Shown: one piece after another, positions 17,456-25,838 of the stretch | Position numbering within the stretch: position 1 is the first letter of the stretch | Layout of the letters: each line of letters opens with the position of its first letter | From: an uncultured Sulfurimonas sp. | Lineage (GTDB): Bacteria; Campylobacterota; Campylobacteria; Campylobacterales; Sulfurimonadaceae | Assembly (NCBI GenBank): GCA_937900945.1 | Contig: CALCGG010000008.1 | Span: 1-32,443 of the forward strand | DNA: 32,443 nt | Reading direction: 5' to 3' | Program-made: the position numbers and the translations under genes | The notes under the pieces: generated by a model | What the model was told of the DNA's origin: nothing | Seen by the model: the letters and a program-made list of their open reading frames with translations, nothing else | The model's database searches: none

Positions 17456-18018
17456 TTTTCTTTTCCTAGATAAATTTTTGAAACTCTTAAGAGTATGTTA
17501 TCGAGTTCAACTTTATTTTTAGTTATAGCTTTCATATTTATGTATGGTAAAACTTTTCTGCCAATAAATAAAGATATTTCAACACCATTCTCCAATAATG
17601 CTTCATCGTATGACATAGTCAAAATATTTTGTTTATTTGAAAAGAGTAAGGCATCATTTATATTTTTTTCATTTGAATTAAACATAAATAGAAGTTGTGT
17701 GTTTTCACATTTAGTAATCTCTGAATAGGGGGTGCTTACTAAATGAATATGATGATTTTTAATCCCATTTGGATAATTGTTATTTACTTTATCTATTAAA
17801 GAAAGTGCTGCTGATTTATCTATATCATCATTGAGAACACAAATATCTATATTGTCTTTTATCCTTTCTTTTTGGCTGCTCATCATGATAAATCGGGGCA
17901 TTAACTTTGAGAAAATACTTAAAATATCATCATCATATGTTAAAGCATAGAGTATAGTTGTATTTAAAATGATACTAATCAGTAAAAATAAACGAATGAT
18001 ACTTTGTTTAAATTTCAT
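17452..18018 (-). CDS. Periplasmic YfiR-like (DUF4154) protein
   Basis: The 188-residue protein has an N-terminal hydrophobic signal (IIRLFLLISIILNTTILYA). Its C-terminal half matches the YfiR/DUF4154 pattern: ILTMSYDEALLENGVEISLFIG followed by VLPYINMKAITKNKVELDNILLRVSKI. YfiR of Pseudomonas is a periplasmic repressor that binds the sensor of the diguanylate cyclase YfiN and responds to redox and envelope stress. Here two Cys are visible in the mature part (DICVLNDD and TKCENTQ), so a disulphide is possible. The start overlaps the upstream sensor-only gene by 11 bases and its stop overlaps the cyclase start, so all three are translationally coupled. No YfiB-like OmpA lipoprotein is present in the window. 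Confidence 0.82.
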   Translation of the reverse strand: MKFKQSIIRLFLLISIILNTTILYALTYDDDILSIFSKLMPRFIMMSSQKERIKDNIDICVLNDDIDKSAALSLIDKVNNNYPNGIKNHHIHLVSTPYSEITKCENTQLLFMFNSNEKNINDALLFSNKQNILTMSYDEALLENGVEISLFIGRKVLPYINMKAITKNKVELDNILLRVSKIYLGKEN

Positions 18019-18616
18019 GATCTTTCTCTACATCAAGTGGTAAGGTGATTGTAGATAACGCGCCGCCATTTTGATTGCTGAGTTCTTTAAAAGATAAAAA
18101 TTCTTTTTTTAAGAAAAAAGCAAAAAATATTAAAACGATGAATACAATAAAAAAGATTTCTATGGTAATTTTAGTATTGTTTTTTAATACTTCTTTATAT
18201 CTTTCATCTGAGATATATAACTCAATTTTAGCTACATGTTCATTCATAAAACTATCTGTAATATCTTGGCTGAAATAATTTTCATCACTTTTTTTAAGTA
18301 TGTTTTTTTCATTTTCAGCTTGATAGCCGTAGATTGTAACAGCTTCTTTATCTGAAATTTTTAACATTAAAATATCTGGATTTTGCTTCGCAATTTCATC
18401 CAAGTATTCTTTATTGGCATCCAAAAGACCAAGCGACAAGTTAAGAGATATGATAGGAGATATTGTATTTATGAGCAGAGTAGTTCTTGATTTTTCTAAT
18501 TCTAAAAATTGTCTGTTTTTATTTACGCTCATCTCATATACCCCAAGTACAGAAATAAATAAAGCTAATAATATGATTGAAATTACAACTTTTGCTTCAA
18601 GACCAAATTTTTTCAT
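18008..18616 (-). CDS. Sensor-only membrane protein, paralogue of the adjacent cyclase's input domain
   Basis: The 202-residue protein has a TM helix, a periplasmic domain of about 120 residues, a second TM (IEIFFIVFIVLIFFAFFL) and a short cytoplasmic tail with no HAMP, GGDEF or other output domain. Its sensor aligns by eye with that of the cyclase two genes downstream: LLINTISPIISLNLSLGL-DANKEYLDEIAKQN here against LLIDTISPIIALNISLGL-DANEEYLNQIVKQN there. It therefore looks like a duplicated and trimmed input module. It ends naturally in an 11-base overlap with the YfiR-like gene, so it is not an obvious pseudogene. Possible roles are heterodimer partner, decoy for the YfiR-like protein, or ligand-loading subunit. 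First gene of the operon. Confidence 0.85.
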   Translation of the reverse strand: MKKFGLEAKVVISIILLALFISVLGVYEMSVNKNRQFLELEKSRTTLLINTISPIISLNLSLGLLDANKEYLDEIAKQNPDILMLKISDKEAVTIYGYQAENEKNILKKSDENYFSQDITDSFMNEHVAKIELYISDERYKEVLKNNTKITIEIFFIVFIVLIFFAFFLKKEFLSFKELSNQNGGALSTITLPLDVEKDHEI

Positions 18617-18640
18617 TTAAAATAACTTTTAAACCTTATA

Positions 18641-18656
18641 TAATAATGATTATAAT
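18641..18656. promoter_or_regulatory. Overlapping divergent -10 boxes within a Fur-like palindrome
   Basis: TAATAAT-G-ATTATAA (18641-18655) matches the 7-1-7 Fur consensus TGATAAT-N-ATTATCA at all but two positions of the arms. Within it, TATAAT is read on the plus strand (18651-18656) towards the TonB receptor. TATAAT is also read on the minus strand (18654-18649) towards the sensor/YfiR/cyclase operon. In such AT-rich DNA a chance match is possible. Confidence 0.4.
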
Positions 18657-18725
18657 ATACTATTTTCTTATAGTTGGTAGTATATTATTTATTAACTTAA
18701 TCTCACATTTTTGGATAAATATCAA

Positions 18726-20864
18726 ATGAAAAAAATTATACTATCTGCCTTAATAGTTTTATCAACGTTAACTACAATCAGTGCAGACGAACTTAACAAG
18801 ATAGAGGATTTTGAATCATTGCTGAATGATGTGAGTGAGATTGCAACAAGAAAATCTTTGAATGTAGATTATATGCCATCGGTTGTAACAATCATAGATG
18901 CACAAACATACATGGATGCCGGTATCCAAAATATTGGGGAAGCTCTCGGCATGCTGCCTGGGATTCAAACCCAAACCAGTTCTATGGGCTATGCTACGAC
19001 GACAGTGCGGGGTTTAAAAACTCCAAATGCGTATATCTCAGATAAGATAAAAGTTCTTATAGACGGAGTCGCAATACATAACGAGATTTCGGGAACAAGT
19101 AACTTTTACATGGACTTTCCTATGCAGCTGGTGGACAAGATAGAAGTGCTTCGTGGACCGGGCTCTACGGTTTATGGATCGGGAGCATTTTACGGAACTG
19201 TGAATGTCATCACAAAACTCGGTAATTCAAAAAAAGAAAATCAGGTTTTTTTAGGTGGCGGCAGCTACAAATATATGACAGCCGGAACCAATGTATACAC
19301 AACTGCTGACAATTGGACTCTATTTGCAGATGGCTATTATCAGCAAAATGAGAAAAGACTGAATCAACCGGATCAGGAGCAAAGAACAGATGAACACATG
19401 GAAGATTTGTCTCTTGGCTTTAGGGCAGTAAACGGCGGTTTTGAGTTTCTAACTCGCCTCAAACAAAACACTTCCGGAAACTTTTACAGTTTTGAAGGTG
19501 AGCTTGACCCAATACCAGACCATCCTAAAGAGCATAAAAATGTATACTTTTTTGCAGAGGCTTCGTATAAGATAGATTTGAATGATTATAAGCTTGAGAC
19601 AAAAGCCGGCTTTTCACACAGAGAATCAGATATTGGAGCCAATATTGATAATGTTGCAGCAATAGCTAACAGGTTTAGTGTTGTAGGTATAAATGTGCAG
19701 GAAGGCTTTACAACGCAGGAAAAAATACAGGAACAAAATCTTGAACTTGAGAGTATCCTTACTTTTCCTGAGATAAACTCAAATGATATTTTAGTCGGAG
19801 TTGGAATTCGTAATGCGAGAGTGATGCAGGATGATTATTACAACAGTGTTGAAAATGCGATTACACAGAATTACACTGCCATTACAACTAGCGTTAATTT
19901 TGGCAGTTTTAGATATCGTCCTTCTAAAGAGCCTGCATTTTGGGCAAATCCGACAACACAGCTTTTAAAAGCAAATCTCAGTCGTACAATCGGCTATGGC
20001 TATCTTCAGGATTTGATATCACTCCACAATGATGTTGATTTATTTCTTGGAGTGCGGGTTGATGATTATTCCGATTTTGGAGCAAAATTGAGCAAGAGAG
20101 CCGGAATTGTATATAGAGCTACAGACAAAACTGTCCTAAAGCTGCTTTATGGTTCAGCTTTTAGAGCTCCTACTTTTACTGAGGCGTACTCAAACGGGCA
20201 TATCAACTTAAGACAAAGTGATGAAAACATAAAACCGGAGGAGACAAATACTTACGAAGCCGTTTGGATATACACCCCGACATTGAAGCATAAGTTTTCT
20301 TTAAATCTTTTTTACTCAGAGTTGAATAATGTAATTGATTTGGAAGAGGATGAAAGTACTCCTGCCGGGTATAAAAACTATGACAACAGAAGCTCACAAG
20401 GGCTCGAGTTTGAGTATTCTTACCGTACACAGCTTGAGCATAGTCTGTATTTTAATGCGAGCTATATAGAAACAAATTATGAGGTACCTTATGAAGGAGG
20501 AGCAAGTGCACTTCCAGAGGAGCAAACAGGCTATATCCAATCGATGCCCGATATTTCAAAACTGATGCTCAAAGCGATGTATATTTATCGTCCAACGAAC
20601 AAGCTCTCTTTTGGTACAACTTGGCATTACTATTCTAAAACAACGCCGACGGAGATAAGCTGGGTTGATGAGTCTTCTGTAGAGCCTGTAAATATTTTTG
20701 ATGAAACGCTTACTTACCGATTTTCCAGTTTAAGTGAGATGAGAGTAACTGTGAAAAATCTCTTTGATGCGGATGTGCGTCAGCCGAGTTATTACTATAA
20801 CATAAGTGGCGGAGTTCAAAGAGAAGGCAGAAATTACATGCTGAGTTATGTATATAGATTTTAA
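18726..20864 (+). CDS. TonB-dependent outer-membrane receptor
   Basis: The ORF track starts at TTG 18711, but ATG 18726 directly begins a signal peptide (MKKIILSALIVLSTLTTISA), so I choose it; the protein is then 712 residues. A plug domain spans about residues 45-165: MPSVVTIIDAQTYMDAGIQNIGEAL, LPGIQTQTSS, VEVLRGPGS-type segment IEVLRGPGSTVYGSGAFYGTVNVIT. The rest is a 22-strand-type barrel with FRAPTFTEAY and a C-terminal YVYRF ending in Phe. Receptors of this class import ferric siderophores, cobalamin or other ligands; specificity is not visible. It is divergent from the sensor/YfiR/cyclase operon, sharing a promoter region with a Fur-like box. TonB receptors beside YfiR-GGDEF genes suggest a ligand-sensing link. 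Confidence 0.92.
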   Translation: MKKIILSALIVLSTLTTISADELNKIEDFESLLNDVSEIATRKSLNVDYMPSVVTIIDAQTYMDAGIQNIGEALGMLPGIQTQTSSMGYATTTVRGLKTPNAYISDKIKVLIDGVAIHNEISGTSNFYMDFPMQLVDKIEVLRGPGSTVYGSGAFYGTVNVITKLGNSKKENQVFLGGGSYKYMTAGTNVYTTADNWTLFADGYYQQNEKRLNQPDQEQRTDEHMEDLSLGFRAVNGGFEFLTRLKQNTSGNFYSFEGELDPIPDHPKEHKNVYFFAEASYKIDLNDYKLETKAGFSHRESDIGANIDNVAAIANRFSVVGINVQEGFTTQEKIQEQNLELESILTFPEINSNDILVGVGIRNARVMQDDYYNSVENAITQNYTAITTSVNFGSFRYRPSKEPAFWANPTTQLLKANLSRTIGYGYLQDLISLHNDVDLFLGVRVDDYSDFGAKLSKRAGIVYRATDKTVLKLLYGSAFRAPTFTEAYSNGHINLRQSDENIKPEETNTYEAVWIYTPTLKHKFSLNLFYSELNNVIDLEEDESTPAGYKNYDNRSSQGLEFEYSYRTQLEHSLYFNASYIETNYEVPYEGGASALPEEQTGYIQSMPDISKLMLKAMYIYRPTNKLSFGTTWHYYSKTTPTEISWVDESSVEPVNIFDETLTYRFSSLSEMRVTVKNLFDADVRQPSYYYNISGGVQREGRNYMLSYVYRF

Positions 20865-20920
20865 AGAACTTTAGTAAAATGACAATGAGCTGAACATTAA
20901 AGAAGGTAAATATATATAAA

Positions 20921-20941
20921 ATGAGTATAATTAACTTATGA
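20921..20941 (+). promoter_or_regulatory. -10 box and 6-codon mini-ORF at the start of the repeat-protein gene
   Basis: TATAAT (20926-20931) ends six bases before the ATG at 20938, which would make the transcript leaderless. Alternatively, translation could begin at ATG 20921 (MSIINL), which ends in a TGA overlapping the gene start as ATGA; AGAAGG lies 14 bases before it. Only one of the two readings can be true for a given transcript. Confidence 0.35.
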
Positions 20942-22290
20942 ATTTAAAAGAACTAGAAAATAAAACCATATTGATGTTTGGAAAAAGCCGTGCATTTTCA
21001 GATGATGAGTTTATGCTTCAAATGAAACTGCATAACATACATGTAGTAAAGGAATACTCTGATGAGGTTGTTTTGATTGTTGATGGCAGAATGATGACGC
21101 CTTATGAAGACAATGAAAGTGTTAAACTTTATGAGCAAAAAAAAGCTGAATTTGTGGATATAGATACTTTAGACAGAGCATTGTCAAATTTTTTAGACGA
21201 AGATACACTTTTGATGAGTTTGAAGCTGAGTCATGATAAAGACAGGCTAAAAGGGTATCTTCAAAACGGTATGGTAAGTGATGCGCTTTTTTTAAAACTT
21301 ATGAAAATGTATACATGGGATGGAGATGATTTTTTTGGAAATGATGATAACCGCGACATAAGTGCAGCATTTATAAGCAGATTCTACAAAAATATTGAAA
21401 GAAATCATAATGTACAATATTCAAGCAGGGGTTTTTTACACTTAATTATCCAGACAACAGATGAAGGGCTCATAGAAACTGTTAGCTTGCTTGAACCCTT
21501 GCAAAAAAGCTTTCAGGCGGATGCAGAAGATAGTAACTATAGGATTATAACTGCTATAGCAACGCACTATAGAACGCCCAAAAGAGTGTTGAAGATGCTC
21601 ATTAAAAATTCAAATTCCTATGTTAGGACACTCATAGCCATGAGAGAGGATTGTGATGAATCTATGCAGATTCAACTCTTTGAAACTGACGATGAAGAAG
21701 TCCTCAGAGCGCTTTCTTATAATGAAAAACTGAATATAAATCTGGCTTTAAAGCTTATGAAAAATAAAGAATATGCAAAAAATATAGCAAAATATATTAA
21801 TCTGGATAATAGAGTATTTGATATGCTTTATGAAAGCTCATCTCTGGAGTTAGCAATAAATAACAGCATAAGATATGATATGCAAAAAAAATTAATTGAT
21901 ACAAATAATATCGACATAATGACAGCATTGGCTACAAATAAATATTTACATAAAGATATCTTTTATGAACTTGTTGCAAAAAAAGATGAAAACATAAATA
22001 TAGCTATCTACCGGAATCCTTCTGTACAAAAAACTACACTTGCAAAAGCTTATAAAAATAAAAAATATTATACATCTTTGGCAAGTAATGAAAATACACC
22101 GGAAGATATTTTACAAAAACTTTCCCAGAGTGAAGATACAGTCATACTTTTAGGTCTTGCTAAAAATCCAAGCACTCCTATCGATGTTTTGTATCAGTTG
22201 CAGCTAGATAGCAGGTTTGAACGCTCAGTAAAAGAAAATCCTACTTTTGGCAGACATATCCAAACTGAAAATATCGGCTGGCAAGAATAA
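20938..22290 (+). CDS. Helical-repeat protein (LRV-like) with a possible BRCT-like N-terminus, partner of a MoxR/VWA pair
   Basis: I do not recognise a named family for this whole 450-residue protein. Residues 1-90 (LENKTILMFGKSRAFSDDEF through FVDIDTLDRAL) have the order of strands and helices of a BRCT-like fold; this is a weak, by-eye call. From about residue 190 the protein is built of short helical repeats of 20-25 residues. These include LAKNPSTPIDVLYQL and LASNENTPEDILQKLSQSED, typical of leucine-rich-repeat-variant or HEAT-like solenoids. It has no signal peptide and is acidic in places. The AAA ATPase gene starts at the base after its stop. The probable role is a substrate- or complex-binding scaffold for the MoxR/VWA machine. 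Confidence 0.6.
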   Translation: MNLKELENKTILMFGKSRAFSDDEFMLQMKLHNIHVVKEYSDEVVLIVDGRMMTPYEDNESVKLYEQKKAEFVDIDTLDRALSNFLDEDTLLMSLKLSHDKDRLKGYLQNGMVSDALFLKLMKMYTWDGDDFFGNDDNRDISAAFISRFYKNIERNHNVQYSSRGFLHLIIQTTDEGLIETVSLLEPLQKSFQADAEDSNYRIITAIATHYRTPKRVLKMLIKNSNSYVRTLIAMREDCDESMQIQLFETDDEEVLRALSYNEKLNINLALKLMKNKEYAKNIAKYINLDNRVFDMLYESSSLELAINNSIRYDMQKKLIDTNNIDIMTALATNKYLHKDIFYELVAKKDENINIAIYRNPSVQKTTLAKAYKNKKYYTSLASNENTPEDILQKLSQSEDTVILLGLAKNPSTPIDVLYQLQLDSRFERSVKENPTFGRHIQTENIGWQE

Positions 22291-23286
22291 GTGAAAGCAT
22301 CTAGTTTAATAAGCACAATATCTTCTCTGATAGAGCAAAAAGTGCCAACTTTTCTTTGGGGCGCGCCGGGGATTGGAAAATCATCCATTGTCAAACAGAT
22401 TGCAAAAGATAAGGCTATAGGTTTTATAGATTTAAGGCTTGCTCTTATGGACCCGACCGACTTGAAAGGTATTCCTTTTTACGACAAAGAATCCCACACA
22501 GCACTTTGGGCACCTCCTGCATTTTTACCGCGAGAAGGCGAGGGGGTGTTATTTTTAGACGAGTTAAACTCGGCTCCTCCTTCCGTTCAGGCATCCGCTT
22601 ATCAGCTGATTTTAGACAGAAAAGTGGGTGAGTATGAACTCCCAAAAGGCTGGGCAATAGTCGCTGCCGGAAACCGTGAAGGAGACAGAGGTGTTACTTA
22701 CCGCATGCCTTCCCCTTTGGCAAATAGGTTTGTCCATTTTGAGATGGAAGTAGATGTGAATGACTGGAGATACTGGGCTTATCAAAACAGTGTTGATGAG
22801 AGGATAATATCTTACATCACTTTTAAGAATGAACACCTGTTTACCTTTGATGCAAAAAGTGATGTTAAAAGCTTTGCAACACCTAGAAGCTGGGAGTATG
22901 TTGATAGCATTTTAAAGAGCAATATTAAAGAAGAATTACTTTTAGACTGTTTGTCCGGAGCCATCGGAAGAGAAGTTTCTGTCGGCTTTTTGAGTTTTGC
23001 CAAAGTTATGAATAAACTCCCCGATATTCAAGCTATTCTGGCAAGCGGAAGCGGCGAATACAGCGATGAGGTAGATGTGCTTTATGCTCTAAGTACAGGT
23101 CTTGTCAGTGCTTTACTCAAAGACAATACAAAAGACAACTTAGATAATCTGTTAAATTACTCCTTAGAGTTAAAGAGTGAATTTGCTGTCATGGTCGTTC
23201 AGGATTTGCAAAGAAACGGCATCAACATGGAACACTCAGAAGTTTTTAAAAAATGGGTCAGAAAATTTGCTTATCTTTTAGCGTAA
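22291..23286 (+). CDS. MoxR-like AAA+ ATPase
   Basis: The 331-residue protein has Walker A in WGAPGIGKSSIVKQIA (about residue 20), Walker B in GVLFLDELNSAPPSVQASAYQLI (about 85), a sensor-1-like AAGNREGDRGVTYRMPSPLANRF with the arginine-finger region, and a C-terminal lid. This matches the MoxR/CbbQ-like branch of AAA+ ATPases, which act as chaperone-type activators with VWA-domain partners. Start is GTG directly abutting the TAA of the repeat-protein gene, so it is translationally coupled. It lies in the same reading frame as both neighbours. The VWA-like partner follows after 24 bases. Confidence 0.88.
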   Translation: MKASSLISTISSLIEQKVPTFLWGAPGIGKSSIVKQIAKDKAIGFIDLRLALMDPTDLKGIPFYDKESHTALWAPPAFLPREGEGVLFLDELNSAPPSVQASAYQLILDRKVGEYELPKGWAIVAAGNREGDRGVTYRMPSPLANRFVHFEMEVDVNDWRYWAYQNSVDERIISYITFKNEHLFTFDAKSDVKSFATPRSWEYVDSILKSNIKEELLLDCLSGAIGREVSVGFLSFAKVMNKLPDIQAILASGSGEYSDEVDVLYALSTGLVSALLKDNTKDNLDNLLNYSLELKSEFAVMVVQDLQRNGINMEHSEVFKKWVRKFAYLLA

Positions 23287-23310
23287 TTTTCTTTTTCCAA
23301 AAAATCTCAC

Positions 23311-24447
23311 ATGTCAATCAAACAAAAAATCTCTCAGGCAAAAGCAAAACTTTTAGTCGATTATCCTTACTTTGGAACAATCGCGTCAAAGTTAGAACTT
23401 ATCCAAAATGATGATATTCAAGCTTTTAAAAGTGACGGAAAAAAGGTGGAGTATAATGGCGATTATTTTGAAGCTCTTGAACTTGCTGAGATGGAATTTG
23501 TTCTTGCAAACGGGGCTATGCACGCATCACTCTCACATGAGCAAAGAAAAAATGGCAGAAGCGGCTGGCTTTGGCAGATGGCTACGGATTATGCAGTCAA
23601 TGACATGTTGGTTGAAAATGGACTGCAAAGACCGGATTGGGCAACGTATTCCAAAAGATTTTCAGGGCTTTATGCTGAAGAAATTTATGCAGAGCTTAAA
23701 GATGACATACTTCGTGATGAACTCGAATATGAAGCTGATGATTTGGACGATGTTCAAGAGAATGAAAACAAAAATGAGGATTCAAGCTCAGGAGAGACAA
23801 AAGAGCAGATTGAGCAAGATAAACTCTTAGAAGAACAGCTCTTTGAAGAGTTTACAAAATCAGTCCTTGAAGCAGAAGAAAAAAGAGGGGAATTGCCTCT
23901 TAGCATGGAGCGATTTTTTAACCTTGAAAAATCTTCAAAGATTGACTGGCGAAATGAACTCAAAGTTGCTATTGACAGATTTCATAAAGACGATTACATT
24001 TTAATCCCTCCAAATAAAAAGTTTTTGTATCTTGGCATGTATCTTCCTTCGTCTGTAAGTAATAAGTTTCAGCTCGTTATTGCAGTTGACAGTTCCGGTT
24101 CTGTGGATGAGAAGCTTCTTGATGAGTTTTTAAGTGAGATTGATTTTTTGATGTCAAGTGTGCAGAATTTTCAGATTGATTTGCTTGTCAGTGATGATAA
24201 GATTCACTCCCATCATGTTTTTTACAGTGGGGATACTTTGGAAGTGGACTTAAAAGGTGGTGGAGCAACTGATTTCAGACCTGTCTTTGAGTTTATAGAA
24301 AATGAGCTTGAAGGTACAAAACTCCTTTTATATTTTACAGATTTAGAAGGAAAATTTCCACATGCAGCTCCAAATTATGATGTGAAGTGGATCTCTCCAA
24401 AAGAGCAAATAATTCCTTTCGGAGAGATTATCATTTTGAAAGATTAG
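23311..24447 (+). CDS. DUF2201-type protein with a VWA-like metal-binding C-terminal domain
   Basis: The 378-residue protein has an N-terminal predicted metallopeptidase-like region (residues 55-120: LANGAMHASLSHEQRKNGRSGWLWQMATDYAVNDML). The canonical zinc motif HExxH is not visible there, so activity is doubtful. An acidic linker (about 135-195) is rich in Glu and Asp. The C-terminal VWA-like domain carries the MIDAS motif AVDSSGSVDE and later GGGATDFRP and LLYFTDLEG. VWA proteins paired with MoxR ATPases deliver the ATPase to a target. No ribosome site is obvious before the ATG, and there is no earlier in-frame start after the upstream stop. The stop overlaps the convergent regulator gene. 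Confidence 0.82.
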   Translation: MSIKQKISQAKAKLLVDYPYFGTIASKLELIQNDDIQAFKSDGKKVEYNGDYFEALELAEMEFVLANGAMHASLSHEQRKNGRSGWLWQMATDYAVNDMLVENGLQRPDWATYSKRFSGLYAEEIYAELKDDILRDELEYEADDLDDVQENENKNEDSSSGETKEQIEQDKLLEEQLFEEFTKSVLEAEEKRGELPLSMERFFNLEKSSKIDWRNELKVAIDRFHKDDYILIPPNKKFLYLGMYLPSSVSNKFQLVIAVDSSGSVDEKLLDEFLSEIDFLMSSVQNFQIDLLVSDDKIHSHHVFYSGDTLEVDLKGGGATDFRPVFEFIENELEGTKLLLYFTDLEGKFPHAAPNYDVKWISPKEQIIPFGEIIILKD

Positions 24448-25688
24448 TTCGAAATTACTTGATTTTTACCGCCCTGTTTAGCGTTGTATAAAAGTAAATC
24501 TGCCGCACTGACATCATTCTCAAGTGTGTCTTCATGGTTTATAGATAAGCCAATAGAGATCGTAAATCTAATTTCTTCTCCTTCATCAGATAGAATTAGA
24601 TGTTTTTTTACACTATTCCTTAGTCGCTCCATTGCAGTAAAAGCATTTTGTGAAGAAATATTTTTTAAGATAATGCAAAACTCTTCTCCTTCAAATCTTG
24701 CAACAATATCATCTTTATTTGTATTTGTTCTTATAATTTCTGAAATAGCAACTATCACCTTATCGCCAGTATCATGACCATAAGTATCATTTATCTTTTT
24801 GAAATTGTCAATATCTACCATTGCAATTGCAAAGCTTTCGTTATTTTCTACTGCATCAGAAAAATAGCTCTCCATGTTAGAAAAAAAGTAGCGGCGATTA
24901 TATAATCCAGTTAAAAAGTCCCTATTCGCATGGTTAGTGATGAAATGAATATTTTCTAATGCCTCTATAGCATTATTTATACGACATGAAAATTCCTCTT
25001 TCGAAAAAGGTTTTTTAATATAGTCATTCGCTCCATATTTTAAAAAGAGTGCAGTTGCTTGGTCATCTGTATTTGAAGAAAGAGCGATTATGCTTAGGTC
25101 ATTTTTATTGTGTGTTTTTCTGATTTCACGGGTAAGCTCAAGTCCATCCATGACTGGCATATTGTAATCTGTGAGCACAAGAGAGATATCAGGATAAGTT
25201 TTTAACATGCCAAGAGCTTCTTCACCATGAGCGACACTTATCACTTTAAAGAAAAGATTTTCTAACATCCCTTGCATTTGCTTACGAAAAACCATAGAAT
25301 CATCAACTACCAATATTTTGTGTTTTTGATTTTTGTATAATCTTCTTACCGTTTGTAGGATGTAGTTTATATCATCAATTCCACTTTTAGTAACATAATC
25401 TATAATGTTTTTCTTTAACATTTTTTCTCTAAAATCTTTGTCTACGTTCGAGCTTAAAACTATTACATGATTTTTCTTTTCTAAAAGATAATCAATTACT
25501 TCGCCATTTGGGGCATCTGGTAAATTTAAATCACTTAACACAATAAAGTATTTATATTTATGCAAAAAAAGTTTAGCTTCAGAGAGAGTGTATGCTACAT
25601 CAACATCAAAACTGAGTTCAGAACTTATTTTCTTCGCAATAAGCTTTGCCAGTGTTTTACTGTCTTCTACTACTAGAATTCTATTCAT
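24444..25688 (-). CDS. Response regulator with two receiver domains and a GGDEF domain
   Basis: The 414-residue cytoplasmic protein has a first receiver domain (residues 1-120, ILVVEDSKTLAKLI, phospho-Asp in VLSDLNLPD) and a second (about 126-245, ILVVDDSMVFRKQM, Asp in VLTDYNMPVMDG, Lys in DYIKKPFS). A GGDEF domain runs from about residue 255 (FLTGLYNRRYFFSNM, DIDNFKKINDTYGHDTGD). The signature reads FEGEEF (about 332), with Glu in place of the first Gly. The substrate-contacting GEEF part is kept, so activity is uncertain. The layout resembles PleD-type regulators. No cognate histidine kinase is in the window. It converges on the VWA gene with a 4-base overlap. Confidence 0.9.
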   Translation of the reverse strand: MNRILVVEDSKTLAKLIAKKISSELSFDVDVAYTLSEAKLFLHKYKYFIVLSDLNLPDAPNGEVIDYLLEKKNHVIVLSSNVDKDFREKMLKKNIIDYVTKSGIDDINYILQTVRRLYKNQKHKILVVDDSMVFRKQMQGMLENLFFKVISVAHGEEALGMLKTYPDISLVLTDYNMPVMDGLELTREIRKTHNKNDLSIIALSSNTDDQATALFLKYGANDYIKKPFSKEEFSCRINNAIEALENIHFITNHANRDFLTGLYNRRYFFSNMESYFSDAVENNESFAIAMVDIDNFKKINDTYGHDTGDKVIVAISEIIRTNTNKDDIVARFEGEEFCIILKNISSQNAFTAMERLRNSVKKHLILSDEGEEIRFTISIGLSINHEDTLENDVSAADLLLYNAKQGGKNQVISN

Positions 25689-25838
25689 TCTTTAACTCCA
25701 ACGGTTTTAGATAGTTTTGTCGAGATTGTACTGTTATTATTAAAATTTTTAGTTTAAGAAAAACAAATTTATAATGTAAATTTAGTTTTATAAATATGTA
25801 AAATTTTGTAAAGAAGCATAAGATGAGGATTTCTAATG

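Noticed and set aside
17452-18616. Sensor-only gene as a cyclase pseudogene cut by the YfiR-like gene
   Set aside because: No GGDEF remnant follows it, the stop is in a neat coupled overlap, and both membrane helices are intact.
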